This document shows, piece by piece, positions 1-8,643 of a stretch of 64,000 bases of DNA. The position numbers were made by a program, and so were the translations under genes. Below the pieces are notes generated by a model, which ran no database searches, had not been told where the DNA came from, and was given only the letters and a program-made list of their open reading frames with translations. This DNA is from Planctomycetota bacterium (lineage in GTDB: Bacteria; Planctomycetota; Phycisphaerae; Phycisphaerales; UBA1924): the NCBI GenBank assembly GCA_018242625.1, contig JAFEBO010000008.1:558001-622000 (forward strand), written 5' to 3'. Every line of letters starts with the position of its first letter. Positions within the stretch are counted from its first letter, which is position 1.

Positions 1-235
1 CGTGCAGGGGAGAAGGGGAAGAAAAAGTGTCTGTCGCTTCGAGAATCGATGCAAAGGCTGTCGAAATCGTCTTGGAGCCCGCCTTGTCAAACCGGATCGT
101 CAGCCGCTGGCAGCGAACACCCTCGTGCTGCACAGAAACCGCCGCCGTCACAACGCCGACTCCCCACTGGGGACAGCCCGCGTGACGCACTTTGCTGCCG
201 ACGGTCCATTCGCGGACAAGCTGGGGCATTTCCAT
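1..235 (-). CDS. DUF3553-type small protein, partial (runs off left edge)
   Basis: Open minus-strand frame with ATG at 233-235, open for 78 codons to the window edge with no stop. The first 66 residues contain a motif series VRHAGCPQWGVGVV ... RLTIRFDKAGSKTI. This matches the pattern I know for DUF3553 domains: VRHP followed by WG-G-V, then V-F-AG. The domain is a small beta-rich module found alone or at the C-terminus of UvrD/Rep-type helicases. Here it sits at the N-terminus, so this is either a stand-alone short protein or the start of a longer one. Function is unknown. No strong ribosome site is visible, and an in-frame ATG at 227-229 is an alternative start. Confidence 0.6.
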   Translation of the reverse strand, partial: MEMPQLVREWTVGSKVRHAGCPQWGVGVVTAAVSVQHEGVRCQRLTIRFDKAGSKTISTAFASILEATDTFSSPSPLH

Positions 236-526
236 AAAATCCGGGGCTCTGCCGCTCCTGGCGCGGACATTGCCCGAAAAGTCCGCGCGGGACAAGCCGC
301 GGGACGGGAGCAAGCCTAAACTTTCCTGACTGCGGCCGAACGGCGGCAACGCCTGCTTTGCCCGGAATGCACGGTTGGTGCACCGGGGACGAGCAGCGAA
401 CGCATGCGTCGTTCGATTCGCTCGTGTCAGTATAGGTGATCCGGGAAATCAACACAAGGGAAATCCGACCGGGATGCGGAAAGCCGTCCGGCATCGGAAA
501 TCCGCCAAGATGGGACCGTGACGAGC
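236..526. other. divergent intergenic region
   Basis: About 290 nt between the minus-strand DUF3553-type gene and the plus-strand rpoZ, so it should carry promoters for both directions. No convincing -35/-10 pair was identified. A perfect 10-nt palindrome ACGCATGCGT lies at 400-409 and could be an operator, but palindromes of this size also occur by chance. No coding frame here looked credible on either strand. Confidence 0.4.
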
Positions 527-778
527 ATGATTGAAGCCCTCAAGAGCGACGGTATTGTGAACAAGGTCGGCGGGCGTTTCAAGCTTTGTGCGCTCATCCA
601 GCGCCGGCTGGGCCAGCTTATGGAGGGCTCTCGTCCGCTCGTGGAGCGCAACGGACGGACCGACCTTGAGGTCGTGATCGACGAGATCATGTCCGACAAG
701 ATCACGCTTGATTTCGAAAATTCGCCGCTGGTGGAGACCAAGGAAGTCACCGGTCACACGAGCGAAGCACTTCTCTAA
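527..778 (+). CDS. rpoZ: DNA-directed RNA polymerase omega subunit
   Basis: 83-residue protein resembling RNA polymerase omega, which helps assemble and stabilise the beta-prime subunit. The diagnostic stretch is near the N-terminus: an IVNKVGGRFKLCALIQRR block (compare the ...IGNRFDLVLVAARRARQ region of E. coli omega) followed by PLVERNGRTDLEVVIDEI. Length fits the family. The chosen start is ATG 527; a GTG at 518 would add three residues and neither has a strong Shine-Dalgarno. coaC follows 31 nt downstream. The rpoZ-coaC pairing is common in bacteria and supports both calls. Confidence 0.85.
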   Translation: MIEALKSDGIVNKVGGRFKLCALIQRRLGQLMEGSRPLVERNGRTDLEVVIDEIMSDKITLDFENSPLVETKEVTGHTSEALL

Positions 779-809
779 TTAAACAACCGGCACTCCGGCG
801 GAGATTCTC

Positions 810-1457
810 CTGGCAAAGAAGAGCTCCAAGCCCCGTGACGTCGCGCCCGAATCGCGCCCAGGCGGCACCGAGTCGCTCCGCGACATCGTCGACGGCCGGC
901 ACATCCTCGTCGGCGTGACCGGCGGTATCGCGGCGTACAAGTGCTGCACGATCGTGAGCAGGCTTGCGCAGGCCGGGGCCAGGGTGACGGTCGCCATGAC
1001 CGAATCCGCAACCCGATTTGTGACTCCACTCACGTTCCAGGCTCTGAGCGCTCAGCCGGTCTACACCTCGGCGTGGGACCATATCGAATCTCACGACCCG
1101 CAGCACGTCTCGCTGGCGCGAGGGGCCGATCTCGCCCTGGTCGCCCCGGCCACGATGGACTGTCTCGCCAAGCTTGCAACGGGCCGCACCGACGATGTGG
1201 TCACGCTCATCTTGTCCGCGATCGACCGGACCCGGACTCCCGTGCTCCTGGCCCCGTCGATGAACGATGCGATGTGGTCGCAGCCGAGCACGCAGCGGAA
1301 CGTCCGGCAACTGGTCGAAGATGGTTTTTTCATCGTGGGCCCCGGCCAGGGATGGCAGGCCTGCCGCACCGTGGGCATGGGCAGGATGTGCGAGCCGGAG
1401 GAGATTCTCGACGCGGCCCAGGCCCTGCTGAAGAGGCCCCGGAAAGAGCGCCGATAG
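810..1457 (+). CDS. coaC: phosphopantothenoylcysteine decarboxylase (CoaC flavoprotein)
   Basis: HFCD-family flavoprotein that decarboxylates 4'-phosphopantothenoylcysteine in coenzyme A synthesis. Visible motifs: GVTGGIAAYK (FMN-binding N-terminus), QHVSLARGADLALVAPAT with the active-site histidine, and PSMNDAMW, the family P-x-M-N-x-x-M-W substrate motif. Only the CoaC half is present; CoaB must be elsewhere. The start is odd. The first ATG/GTG/TTG in frame is GTG 915, inside the GVTGG strand, which would destroy the FMN site. The frame is open back to a stop at 780. CTG 810 lies 6 nt after a GGCGGAG Shine-Dalgarno and gives the natural reading (M)AKKSSKP, so a CTG start is proposed, 215 residues. 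Confidence 0.8.
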   Translation: MAKKSSKPRDVAPESRPGGTESLRDIVDGRHILVGVTGGIAAYKCCTIVSRLAQAGARVTVAMTESATRFVTPLTFQALSAQPVYTSAWDHIESHDPQHVSLARGADLALVAPATMDCLAKLATGRTDDVVTLILSAIDRTRTPVLLAPSMNDAMWSQPSTQRNVRQLVEDGFFIVGPGQGWQACRTVGMGRMCEPEEILDAAQALLKRPRKERR

Positions 1458-1510
1458 GCTTTTCGTGTTGACGGGGGAAGAACGCGGACGAATGATTTTC
1501 GGATCGTTTC

Positions 1511-1599
1511 GGAGAGGTGACAGAGCGGTTGAACGTACCGGTTTCGAAAACCGGCAGAGGGAGTAATCCCTCTCGGGAGTTCGAATCTCCCCCTCTCCG
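1511..1599 (+). tRNA. tRNA-Ser (anticodon CGA)
   Basis: 89-nt gene with a 7-bp acceptor stem GGAGAGG/CCTCTCC (1511-1517 with 1592-1598), G discriminator at 1599, and anticodon stem CCGGT/ACCGG around the loop TTCGAAA, giving anticodon CGA at 1545-1547 for UCG codons. It has a long variable arm (GAGGGAGTAATCCCTC type) and a T arm GGGAG-TTCGAAT-CTCCC. The long variable arm and G73 are serine tRNA features. CCA is not encoded. A strong terminator follows directly. Confidence 0.95.
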
Positions 1600-1610
1600 C
1601 TTCAAGGCAG

Positions 1611-1643
1611 GGAGGCTCGCCCCGCGGGCCTCCTTCTTTTTTT
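1611..1643 (+). terminator. rho-independent terminator after tRNA-Ser
   Basis: GGAGGC (1611-1616) pairs with GCCTCC (1628-1633) and is followed by a T-rich run (TTCTTTTTTTTC, 1634-1643 region). Placed 12 nt after the tRNA on the same strand. The convergent batE-like gene ends at 1644, but on that strand the hairpin lacks a U tract, so it serves the tRNA. Confidence 0.8.
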
Positions 1644-2567
1644 CTAAAACCTGTCGATCGCGTCCTTCGGCACCCACGCGGTCCTTCCGTCCGCCAGACG
1701 CACCCGAGTCCACCCCGATCGATCTTCACTGACTTCTACTTCAAGCCCCGGGCGCAGGGGTTCCTGGAAGGCGGCGTCGTAGAGGTCCGCCGGGCCCGTT
1801 CTGGCGACCACCTCTGCCCGCACCACGACGGCGTTCTTTCCCGCTTCCGTTGTGCATTCCCGCGCGATCATCGGTGCCGCTGCCGCGGCGCCCAAAGCCA
1901 GCAGGCTCGCGGGCAACCACAGAGACATTCTCCGGAACTTCACAAGACGCAAAAAGGCGAACGCAAACGCGCCCACATAGCACGCGCAAACCACAATGAG
2001 GAGCAGACGCGGAGGCAGAAATTCCTGTGATCGTGCCGCGACCCGAGAGAGAAAGCTCCCGATCGTCCGGACGGATCCGGCAAGACCGCCTTCTCGCTTG
2101 AGCCCCTGGGAGTCGGCCGCCGCCGGCGAGAGTGCCTCTGTGCCCGCGGCACGCCGGGCGGCGGCGAGGCCGTTCCGGGCGGCCGAATCCGCAGGGGAGA
2201 TTTCAAGGGCGCGCCGATACGCGGCGATGGCGTGCGGCACATCTCCCGCAAGCAGGCTGGCGTTTGCGATATTTGTTTCCAGACCGGCATTCTCAATCCG
2301 TCCGCTCGAGGCGGCGGCACGCCAGGCCGCCGCGGCGTGCCGGAAGAGTGATCGGCCTGCCTCGGGATCCGACTTCGCCTTCTCCAAGCCCGTGCGGAAC
2401 AGTTCATTACCCGAGTCAAAGAACTGTTTCGCGGCCGTATCGCCCGACGGCGCTGGGGGGCTTTGTGCGCCGCTGTCGGCGAATACCGGCATGGCTACAA
2501 AGGTGAAGCAGGCGAACAGGCAGATCGCGAGCAGGCGCTGCAGGGGATTTGCGTGGGGCATGGTCAT
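1644..2567 (-). CDS. BatE-like protein (signal peptide, TPR, SH3-like domain)
   Basis: 307 residues and the last gene of the Bat operon. An N-terminal hydrophobic segment ending ...PVFADS looks like a signal peptide. Residues about 45-165 contain TPR-like helices (GNELFRTGLEKA, ALEISPADSAARNGLAAARR). One or two hydrophobic segments follow (LLLIVVCACYVGAFAFAFL, then LLALGAAAAAPMIA). The C-terminus ends in a bacterial SH3-type module (GWTRVRLADGRTAWVPKDAI). This architecture matches BatE of Bacteroides-type aerotolerance operons. It overlaps batD by 4 nt, implying translational coupling. A role in envelope or stress assembly with the VWA partners is inferred. Confidence 0.75.
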   Translation of the reverse strand: MTMPHANPLQRLLAICLFACFTFVAMPVFADSGAQSPPAPSGDTAAKQFFDSGNELFRTGLEKAKSDPEAGRSLFRHAAAAWRAAASSGRIENAGLETNIANASLLAGDVPHAIAAYRRALEISPADSAARNGLAAARRAAGTEALSPAAADSQGLKREGGLAGSVRTIGSFLSRVAARSQEFLPPRLLLIVVCACYVGAFAFAFLRLVKFRRMSLWLPASLLALGAAAAAPMIARECTTEAGKNAVVVRAEVVARTGPADLYDAAFQEPLRPGLEVEVSEDRSGWTRVRLADGRTAWVPKDAIDRF

Positions 2568-4420
2568 GCGCGGGACAACCTGTCGAGCAGGAGTGAGAGA
2601 TCGGCCTTGAGGGGATGCGGCTGCTCTGCGGACGGTCGCTGTGCTGCCGCTTCGAGATCCGCGAGCACGCGGGCTGCCAGGGCGGCGGTTTCGGGAGTCA
2701 GTGCCGCCCTTGAAGCATCGCAGGAAGCGACGGCGGGAGAAGAGACTCCGACAAAGGGCGAGAGTGCGCCACGCGCGACCGAAAGAAGGTCGTGGGCAGA
2801 CCGGGCGTGCCCGAGCTCCTGCCGTGCTTTCGCGATTGCGGCTTTTCTTGCGGCTTTCTCCGGATCCTGCTTCTTGCGACTTTGAAGGACGATCATCGTT
2901 CCGGCGAGCAGCAGGGGTGGGGCGCCGAAGAGCACAATGCCGCCCGGCGCTTTTGCAAATGCCAGTAGGCTGATGCGCTGGTTTGTCAGGAGATCGGGCG
3001 ATTCACTGTTCGCGGACAAGCCTGGGGAAGCGGAGGTGAGCTTGGCTGCAGGCGCGGCCGAAACCGCGTCATTGCGGAGGGCGTCTGCCGCCGTCACTTC
3101 GCGTGATGCCCGCACTTTGATGGGGATCGGCTTGGACTGTGCGACGGCGTACTTCCCCGTGGCGGTATCGAAATAAGGCAGACGTATCGGGGGGATCTCG
3201 GTGACCGAAGCGGACTTTGGCCGGATAGTGGTGGTGTAAGTAACTTCTGAGGAACTCGCGCCGGGTGTGTTCGCCTTTTCCCATCCCTCCGGCCCGGGCT
3301 TGAAAGATGCGGCCATCTCCGATTGCGCTTCAAGATCCGGCGGTTTGATCGAGTCGAGCGGCTCGGGTCCGCCGATCGTCACCCGGAGCGGGACAGGATC
3401 GCCGACATTGGCCTGTTCGTTGCCCGATTTGGCTTCGATGGAATAGACCCCGACCAGACCGCCGAAGTCGGCGGGCTTGCCTTCGGTCGGGAGGGGTTTG
3501 ATATCCAGAGTCACCGCGTTGCTGGTAATGACAGATCGCCTCGTCTGGGCCGCATTCCCGAATGGCCAGTCAAAGGGAGATCTCGCACGCTGCCCGACAA
3601 CTTCTTCCACGACGACACGGTACGGACCGATCTCGATCTTGCCGGCAACCTTGGGAGTCACGACCATGTCGAGGACAAAGACCGTGACTGAGCGATCTCC
3701 CTGCGTGATCTGCGTCTGCGTGACAACGGCCTCGCCGTTCAGAAACGGAAGGACGTGATAGGGGTCGCCGGGCATGTTGGGCCGGGCCCTCGCCGATTGC
3801 GGACGCGGATCGATTGCCCCGACGTCATAGCGGGAACCTCCGTCGGGCCCGGTAAAGGTGGCGCTGTTCGCTCGGCCCGAGACCTCCCAAAGCAGCCTGA
3901 ATCGCAGAGGCTCTCCCACGTATCCGGAAGACTTGGAGGGTTCGAGCGTGAGCTTGAAATTGGGGTTGTCCGCTCCGGTTGTGACACGGAATCGTGCCGC
4001 CGGCACGGAGACGGACTTGCCCGCCACGTCAAATGAAAACGCGGGAACATCCACCATTCCGGTCTTCAGCGGTGTGATTCTCCACTGCATGACATAGCGG
4101 AGCACATTTGTTTCGGTTGTCTTGCCGTTGATCGACATGATGGAGCGGCTCGATTGATCCTGCCCGCCCAGGAATGCCGCCGTGTAGAGGTCGGAGGGTG
4201 GCAGCGTGGGCGGAGTCGCGGCGGAGACACCATCCAGCGCGATCTGGTAGACGATTGAATCGCCGAGATCGATCGATTCGGCCGAAATGGCGACCTGCGG
4301 TTCCACGCTCTGTCGAGCGAGGCCGACGGCCGGCGCCCATGCCATGCCAAAAATCGCGAGGAATATCCGCACCAGCCGGACCGCTCCACAATCCCATTTG
4401 CGCGTTCGATTGGGGGTCAC
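2564..4420 (-). CDS. BatD-like oxygen tolerance protein
   Basis: 618 residues. An N-terminal signal peptide ends near VGLARQS. A long extracytoplasmic beta-rich region carries BatD-family features (IDLGDSIVYQIALDGV, then YVGEPLRFRLLWEV and FVLDMVVTPKVAGKIEIGPY). There is a transmembrane segment near residues 500-520 (GIVLFGAPPLLLAGTMIVL) and a basic cytoplasmic tail of about 100 residues. BatD proteins are single-span membrane proteins presenting immunoglobulin-like domains outside the cytoplasm and probably work with the BatA/BatB VWA proteins. It overlaps both neighbours by 4 nt. The plus-strand frames through this gene are GC-driven shadows. Confidence 0.8.
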   Translation of the reverse strand: MTPNRTRKWDCGAVRLVRIFLAIFGMAWAPAVGLARQSVEPQVAISAESIDLGDSIVYQIALDGVSAATPPTLPPSDLYTAAFLGGQDQSSRSIMSINGKTTETNVLRYVMQWRITPLKTGMVDVPAFSFDVAGKSVSVPAARFRVTTGADNPNFKLTLEPSKSSGYVGEPLRFRLLWEVSGRANSATFTGPDGGSRYDVGAIDPRPQSARARPNMPGDPYHVLPFLNGEAVVTQTQITQGDRSVTVFVLDMVVTPKVAGKIEIGPYRVVVEEVVGQRARSPFDWPFGNAAQTRRSVITSNAVTLDIKPLPTEGKPADFGGLVGVYSIEAKSGNEQANVGDPVPLRVTIGGPEPLDSIKPPDLEAQSEMAASFKPGPEGWEKANTPGASSSEVTYTTTIRPKSASVTEIPPIRLPYFDTATGKYAVAQSKPIPIKVRASREVTAADALRNDAVSAAPAAKLTSASPGLSANSESPDLLTNQRISLLAFAKAPGGIVLFGAPPLLLAGTMIVLQSRKKQDPEKAARKAAIAKARQELGHARSAHDLLSVARGALSPFVGVSSPAVASCDASRAALTPETAALAARVLADLEAAAQRPSAEQPHPLKADLSLLLDRLSRA

Positions 4421-6603
4421 CAGTCTTTCTCCACAGGTTGCGGTTTGCCACGCATCGCACGGAGGACCTGCTGCCGTGCTTCGCGCTGGGCGCGTTCGCG
4501 ATCAAGAAGTTGTGAGGCCGTCTGATCCAGCGGCGGTGATTCTTCCTTTGGTTTGCCCGCCTTGGCCTGTTCCTTTCCAGTTTCTTTTTTGTTCGCCTCC
4601 TCCTTTGCGGCCTGCTCCCGGGCCTTGTCGGCCTTGGCCTGCTCTTCTTTGGCGGCCTGGTCCAGCAGTTCTGCCGACTTGCGTTGATGTTCTTCCGCCT
4701 TCTTGGGGTCTTGCCGATCGAGCGCTTCAGACGCCTGCTGCTGCTGCTGCTCGGCCTCCTTCAACTTCTCCTGCAGATCAGAATCCGCTTGCTGCTTCTG
4801 TTGTTCACGCTTTGTTTGCTCGGAAACCTCCTGCTGCTGAGCCCGAGATTCCTGCGTTGATTCCTTCTTTTTCTCGGGATCAGGCTGCGCGGCGGCCTGA
4901 TTCGACTTGTCGGCCGCCCGGGACTGCTTCTGAGCCAGGTCTTTCAAGTCGTCGGCATTCTTTTGATGCTGCTGGGCCTGCTTGTTCTGGTCTGTTTGAT
5001 CGGATGTGTCCTGCTTCGAATCCGACTTGTCGCCGGAGTTCTTCCCATCGCCCGACTTCTGCTGGTTCTGCTGCTTCTGGTCCTGCTGCTGCCTTTGTTG
5101 CTGTTGCTCATTCAACAACCGCCGGGCGATTTCCACGTTCCGAGCAGCTTGCTCATCGGCGGGATTCACATCCAGAGCCGCCCGGAACGCCTTTTCCGCG
5201 CCTTTCAGTTTTTCAATCGATTGCGCAGGGTTCTGCGCCTGCTGAGGATCCGGACGAACTGTTGCCTGCTTCAAAAGGGACTGGCCGAGGTTGAATCTGG
5301 AGCGCGCCGCGAGTTCGGGGTCGCTGGTGTTCATGTCGGCGGCGCGGAAGGCTTCGGCCGCCTGGTCGTACTTGCCGGACAGATACATCTGGCGTCCCTG
5401 GTTGTACAGATCCTGAGGCTTTGGCGGAGCCGGCGGGTTTGCGGTCTGCGCGGCTTCCGGGGAGGTTGGCTGGGCGCGAGCCGCCGGGCTGAGGAGGCAG
5501 GAGAACAGGATTGCCGCGGCGGCAGGCGTGAGTCGCACTTTGAGCCTTGTCGGGCCGGAACGCTCGGAGATCATCGGCTCGAGTCCAAGGCACGCCAGAG
5601 CGACCGCAAGAAAGAAGGGGAAGAGCTCACGATACTGAACGGCCGCTGTCGCCTGGGTCTCCCGCTGATCCGCGTTGCTGATGAGATCGTGATACACCTG
5701 ATCAAGGTCAATGGTTCCCGTACCAACGTTCAGAAACACGCCTCCCCCGGTCCCCCCGGACGGAGAAGCCGCGGCGGCGATTGCCCGCAACGTCGAGCCG
5801 TCCATCTTGCTGCGGATTTTGGCCCCATCGTGTTCTAAGTAGTTCGACCCGGCTTTCTCGTCCGCCGGTACCAGCGCGCCTTCCAGTTCACTCCCGATAC
5901 CGATGGCGATGATCCGGACTCCCAGATCCGCGGCGGTCTTTGCCGCCTCCGCCGGAAAACTCCCCTGGTCTTCGCCGTCGGTGATGAGGATGATGTCCCG
6001 ATAGCGCCCGTCGCCGGGTTCCATGACATCCGAGAGCGTCTTGCGGATCGCATCGCCGATGAGGGTCCCGCCCCGCGGCACGGAGGCCGGCGAGAGGTCG
6101 TCCAGCTCCATGCGGAAATAGCCGTAATCCAGAGTCAGCGGACACTTGACAACGGGCACGCCGGCAAAGGCAACCAGGCCCACCCGATCACCCTTGAGCG
6201 TGTTTACCAGGTCGTTTATCCACAGCTTCGCCCGCGCAAGCCTGCTGGGCACGAGGTCCCGCGAGAGCATGCTGCGTGACACGTCAACAAGGAAGACCAG
6301 ATCGCGTCCGCGGATCGTCACGGATTCTTCAATCGGATCCGACTGCGGCCTGGCGATCGCAACCACAAGCGAGCTGAGCCCGAGGCAGATGAGGCAGAGT
6401 TTCAGCACCCCGCGGGAGGTCGAAGGGCGTGTGGGTTCGGGCGTCGCCCCCTCGAACACACGAACGCCGCGCATTCTGCGGAGAAATCCCATCCACAAGA
6501 GCGGACCGATGAGCGGAAGGAGCGCAAGAAGCAGGAGCACCGAAGGGTTCTCGAATCGCCACGAAGCGGCGCCGAGCACAAGTGTGAAGTCTCCCTGGTT
6601 CAT
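4417..6603 (-). CDS. BatB-BatC fusion: membrane VWA protein with TPR and Q/K-rich coiled tail
   Basis: 728 residues. Two N-terminal transmembrane helices (about 20-42 and 68-86) are followed by a VWA domain with an intact MIDAS: DVSRS near residue 107, GGT, and ITDGED. Another membrane helix (FFLAVALACLGL) and a hydrophobic segment follow. The second half has TPR-like repeats (DLYNQGRQMYLSGKYDQAAEAFRAA and later copies) and about 200 residues very rich in Q, K, E and D, predicted coiled coil or disordered. In other bacteria the VWA (BatB) and TPR (BatC) parts are often separate genes; here they are one reading frame. The CAG/CTG-rich DNA at 4730-5105 encodes the glutamine runs. Confidence 0.85.
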   Translation of the reverse strand: MNQGDFTLVLGAASWRFENPSVLLLLALLPLIGPLLWMGFLRRMRGVRVFEGATPEPTRPSTSRGVLKLCLICLGLSSLVVAIARPQSDPIEESVTIRGRDLVFLVDVSRSMLSRDLVPSRLARAKLWINDLVNTLKGDRVGLVAFAGVPVVKCPLTLDYGYFRMELDDLSPASVPRGGTLIGDAIRKTLSDVMEPGDGRYRDIILITDGEDQGSFPAEAAKTAADLGVRIIAIGIGSELEGALVPADEKAGSNYLEHDGAKIRSKMDGSTLRAIAAAASPSGGTGGGVFLNVGTGTIDLDQVYHDLISNADQRETQATAAVQYRELFPFFLAVALACLGLEPMISERSGPTRLKVRLTPAAAAILFSCLLSPAARAQPTSPEAAQTANPPAPPKPQDLYNQGRQMYLSGKYDQAAEAFRAADMNTSDPELAARSRFNLGQSLLKQATVRPDPQQAQNPAQSIEKLKGAEKAFRAALDVNPADEQAARNVEIARRLLNEQQQQRQQQDQKQQNQQKSGDGKNSGDKSDSKQDTSDQTDQNKQAQQHQKNADDLKDLAQKQSRAADKSNQAAAQPDPEKKKESTQESRAQQQEVSEQTKREQQKQQADSDLQEKLKEAEQQQQQASEALDRQDPKKAEEHQRKSAELLDQAAKEEQAKADKAREQAAKEEANKKETGKEQAKAGKPKEESPPLDQTASQLLDRERAQREARQQVLRAMRGKPQPVEKDW

Positions 6604-7664
6604 GCGATCCTCCTCAACGCCGTGTTGGAGAGGAGAAGTTCGACCGCAACAAGCGCGAGCGACGCGATCGCAAGGGGAACAAAGAGCTCGAGCTTGCGGG
6701 AATGATCCTGGGTCTGGATATGGCTCTTTTCCAGGCGGTCGATATCCGCATACGCATCCTCAAGAGATCGGGGGTTGGCGGCCGGAAAATACGAGCCGCC
6801 GGTTTCTGCGGCGAGGTCTTTAAGCAGGCGCTCATCAACCTCGCTTCCCTGTGCGACGCGACGCCTGCCCAGCGGAGTATTGACCGTCACAAATCGCTCG
6901 CCCGCCCCGATGCCGATCGTGTAAATCCGTATTCCCCATTCCTTCGCGAGCTTGGCCGCGTCGTACGGGGAGATGTCTCCGGCGTTATTTTCGCCGTCGG
7001 TCATCAGCACAATGACCTTGGACTTGATCTGAAAATCGGGCTTTCGGCCCGGTTCAACCTTCTGTCGCGACACTTCCTCTTCCGCCCGCTTCAGCCGGGC
7101 CGCGGCCAACGCCAGCGCGTCTCCGATCGCGGTGCCGCCCTCGGCTCTATTCTCGATCGGCACGAGCCGGCGGGCGGCGTCAACCAGGGGCCGGTGAGAG
7201 CGCGCAAGAGGCGAGATCGTGTCGGCGTAACGGGCAAAGGCGATCAGCCCGATCATGTCGCCCTCGCGACCCTTGAGCTGCTTCCCATTCCCCTCGACGA
7301 ATTCCGTGAGAGCCCGCACGGCGACGTCGTGCTTCGACTCGCCGCCTTCCGAGCCGTCGATCGTTTCCTTCATGCTGCCGGAGCGGTCGTAAACGATTTC
7401 GATCGCGAGCCCTTCGGTCGATGTGCTCTTCCAGCCCTGGGACGCCTGGGGCCGTGCGAGCGCGCCGACCAGCAGGGCGATCGCCGCCAGGCGAAGGACG
7501 GCCGGAAGCCAGCGTACGGCCAGCCGCCAAGTCGTGCGCTGGACTCCAAGGACCTGCGCAACGGGCAGTGTGGCGGTCTGATTCGAACAGATCCGCCTGC
7601 CAACCCACGCAATGACCGGCAACGCGATCAGGCAAAGCAGCGCGAATGGATAAGCAAGGTTCAC
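6600..7664 (-). CDS. BatA-like membrane VWA protein
   Basis: 354 residues with an N-terminal transmembrane helix, a second near 58-72, a VWA domain, and a final helix (PLAIASLALVAVELLL) near the C-terminus. The MIDAS is complete: DRSGS at about residue 93, a threonine in EGGTAIGDAL, and LMTDGENNAGD. The RPQ motif after the second helix is typical of BatA/BatB. VWA proteins of this type are partners of MoxR ATPases; the moxR gene is at the head of the same operon. It overlaps its neighbours by 4 nt on both sides. Confidence 0.85.
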   Translation of the reverse strand: MNLAYPFALLCLIALPVIAWVGRRICSNQTATLPVAQVLGVQRTTWRLAVRWLPAVLRLAAIALLVGALARPQASQGWKSTSTEGLAIEIVYDRSGSMKETIDGSEGGESKHDVAVRALTEFVEGNGKQLKGREGDMIGLIAFARYADTISPLARSHRPLVDAARRLVPIENRAEGGTAIGDALALAAARLKRAEEEVSRQKVEPGRKPDFQIKSKVIVLMTDGENNAGDISPYDAAKLAKEWGIRIYTIGIGAGERFVTVNTPLGRRRVAQGSEVDERLLKDLAAETGGSYFPAANPRSLEDAYADIDRLEKSHIQTQDHSRKLELFVPLAIASLALVAVELLLSNTALRRIA

Positions 7665-8641
7665 TCTGCTTTCCCTCCGCCCTGCTGAACAAACCGGCCT
7701 ACTTGCCCGAGCCGCTCGAGGGCATCGGCAGCGACAGCGGCATATTCGCCGGCCGTTGGGTTCTCAGGAGCGAACCGCAGCCGATCCAGCGTTTTCAGCA
7801 CTCTGCCGATCCCGGCAACGATGTCTTCAGAAAGATGCGGCGACAGGACTCGCTGGGCATCTTCCGCAGTGCACGTACTTGCGGCCTCGATTCGTGTCGC
7901 AAGAGCTCGCCGGAATGCGCCCGCCAGCTCGTGCAGCTGGGCTTTCGCCCTTTCGGCATCCTGTCCGGCCGCCAGGGTGCGGAGCCTTGCGAGTTCCGCA
8001 GACCACGGGTCCGAGTTCTGCCGGCGCCTTCTCCATGCAACGAAGACAAGCACGACCACGCCGGCGGCGAACACGCACGCCACGATCCACCCGATTCGTC
8101 TTTGCGGAGTTCCCGGTTCGAAATACTCATCCCGGATGGTGCCGGTATCAAGTTCGGCCGCCTTCGCTCCCGGCGCGTCGGCGGCGGGGGGAAGAAGAGA
8201 CGACACCTCGATCGTCATCGGCGACGTTCGTGCGACGCCGCTCTCATTTCCCACTATTTTGTGCCACGCGATCTGGAGCGGCGGGACCGTGTACTTCCCG
8301 GGAAGAAATGGATCAAGCCGGTAATGGCGCACATACAGGGTCTGGTCGCCCCGCACTCCGACAGGAGCCTCATCCGTTTCGGACGCCACCGCGAACTCGC
8401 CCAGCCGCGATCCCGAGGCCGGCATCTCAATACGAACATCGCGAGGAGCCGTCACCCGAAGGTCCATCGATAGAGACGAGGCGACATTGATCTTCGCACG
8501 ATTCAATTCCAGCACAACCGCAACGGGCCCGGCAGAAACCTGCTGCGACTGCGCCGATTCGGTCGGCTTATCCCCGCCGGGCGGCACGCTCGCGCCCGCA
8601 AGACCGGGCAGAAGAAGCAGGATGAAGACAAGCCGACGCAC
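7661..8641 (-). CDS. single-span membrane protein of the Bat operon, BatD-like exterior
   Basis: 326 residues. Signal peptide (VFILLLLPGLAGASV), then about 150 residues of beta-rich extracytoplasmic sequence with a BatD-like reading (PGKYTVPPLQIAW). A transmembrane helix at about 182-202 (IVACVFAAGVVVLVFVAW) is followed by a helical cytoplasmic tail of about 115 residues. I do not recognise a specific family beyond resemblance to small BatD/DUF4381-type Bat-operon proteins. It lies between the DUF58 gene (2-nt gap) and batA (4-nt overlap), so it almost certainly functions with them. Confidence 0.65.
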   Translation of the reverse strand: MRRLVFILLLLPGLAGASVPPGGDKPTESAQSQQVSAGPVAVVLELNRAKINVASSLSMDLRVTAPRDVRIEMPASGSRLGEFAVASETDEAPVGVRGDQTLYVRHYRLDPFLPGKYTVPPLQIAWHKIVGNESGVARTSPMTIEVSSLLPPAADAPGAKAAELDTGTIRDEYFEPGTPQRRIGWIVACVFAAGVVVLVFVAWRRRRQNSDPWSAELARLRTLAAGQDAERAKAQLHELAGAFRRALATRIEAASTCTAEDAQRVLSPHLSEDIVAGIGRVLKTLDRLRFAPENPTAGEYAAVAADALERLGQVGRFVQQGGGKAE

Positions 8642-8643
8642 GA

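Noticed and set aside
4730-5105. CTG/CAG-rich short tandem-like DNA
   Set aside because: Explained by glutamine codons in the Q-rich tail of the BatB-BatC fusion; not an independent repeat element.
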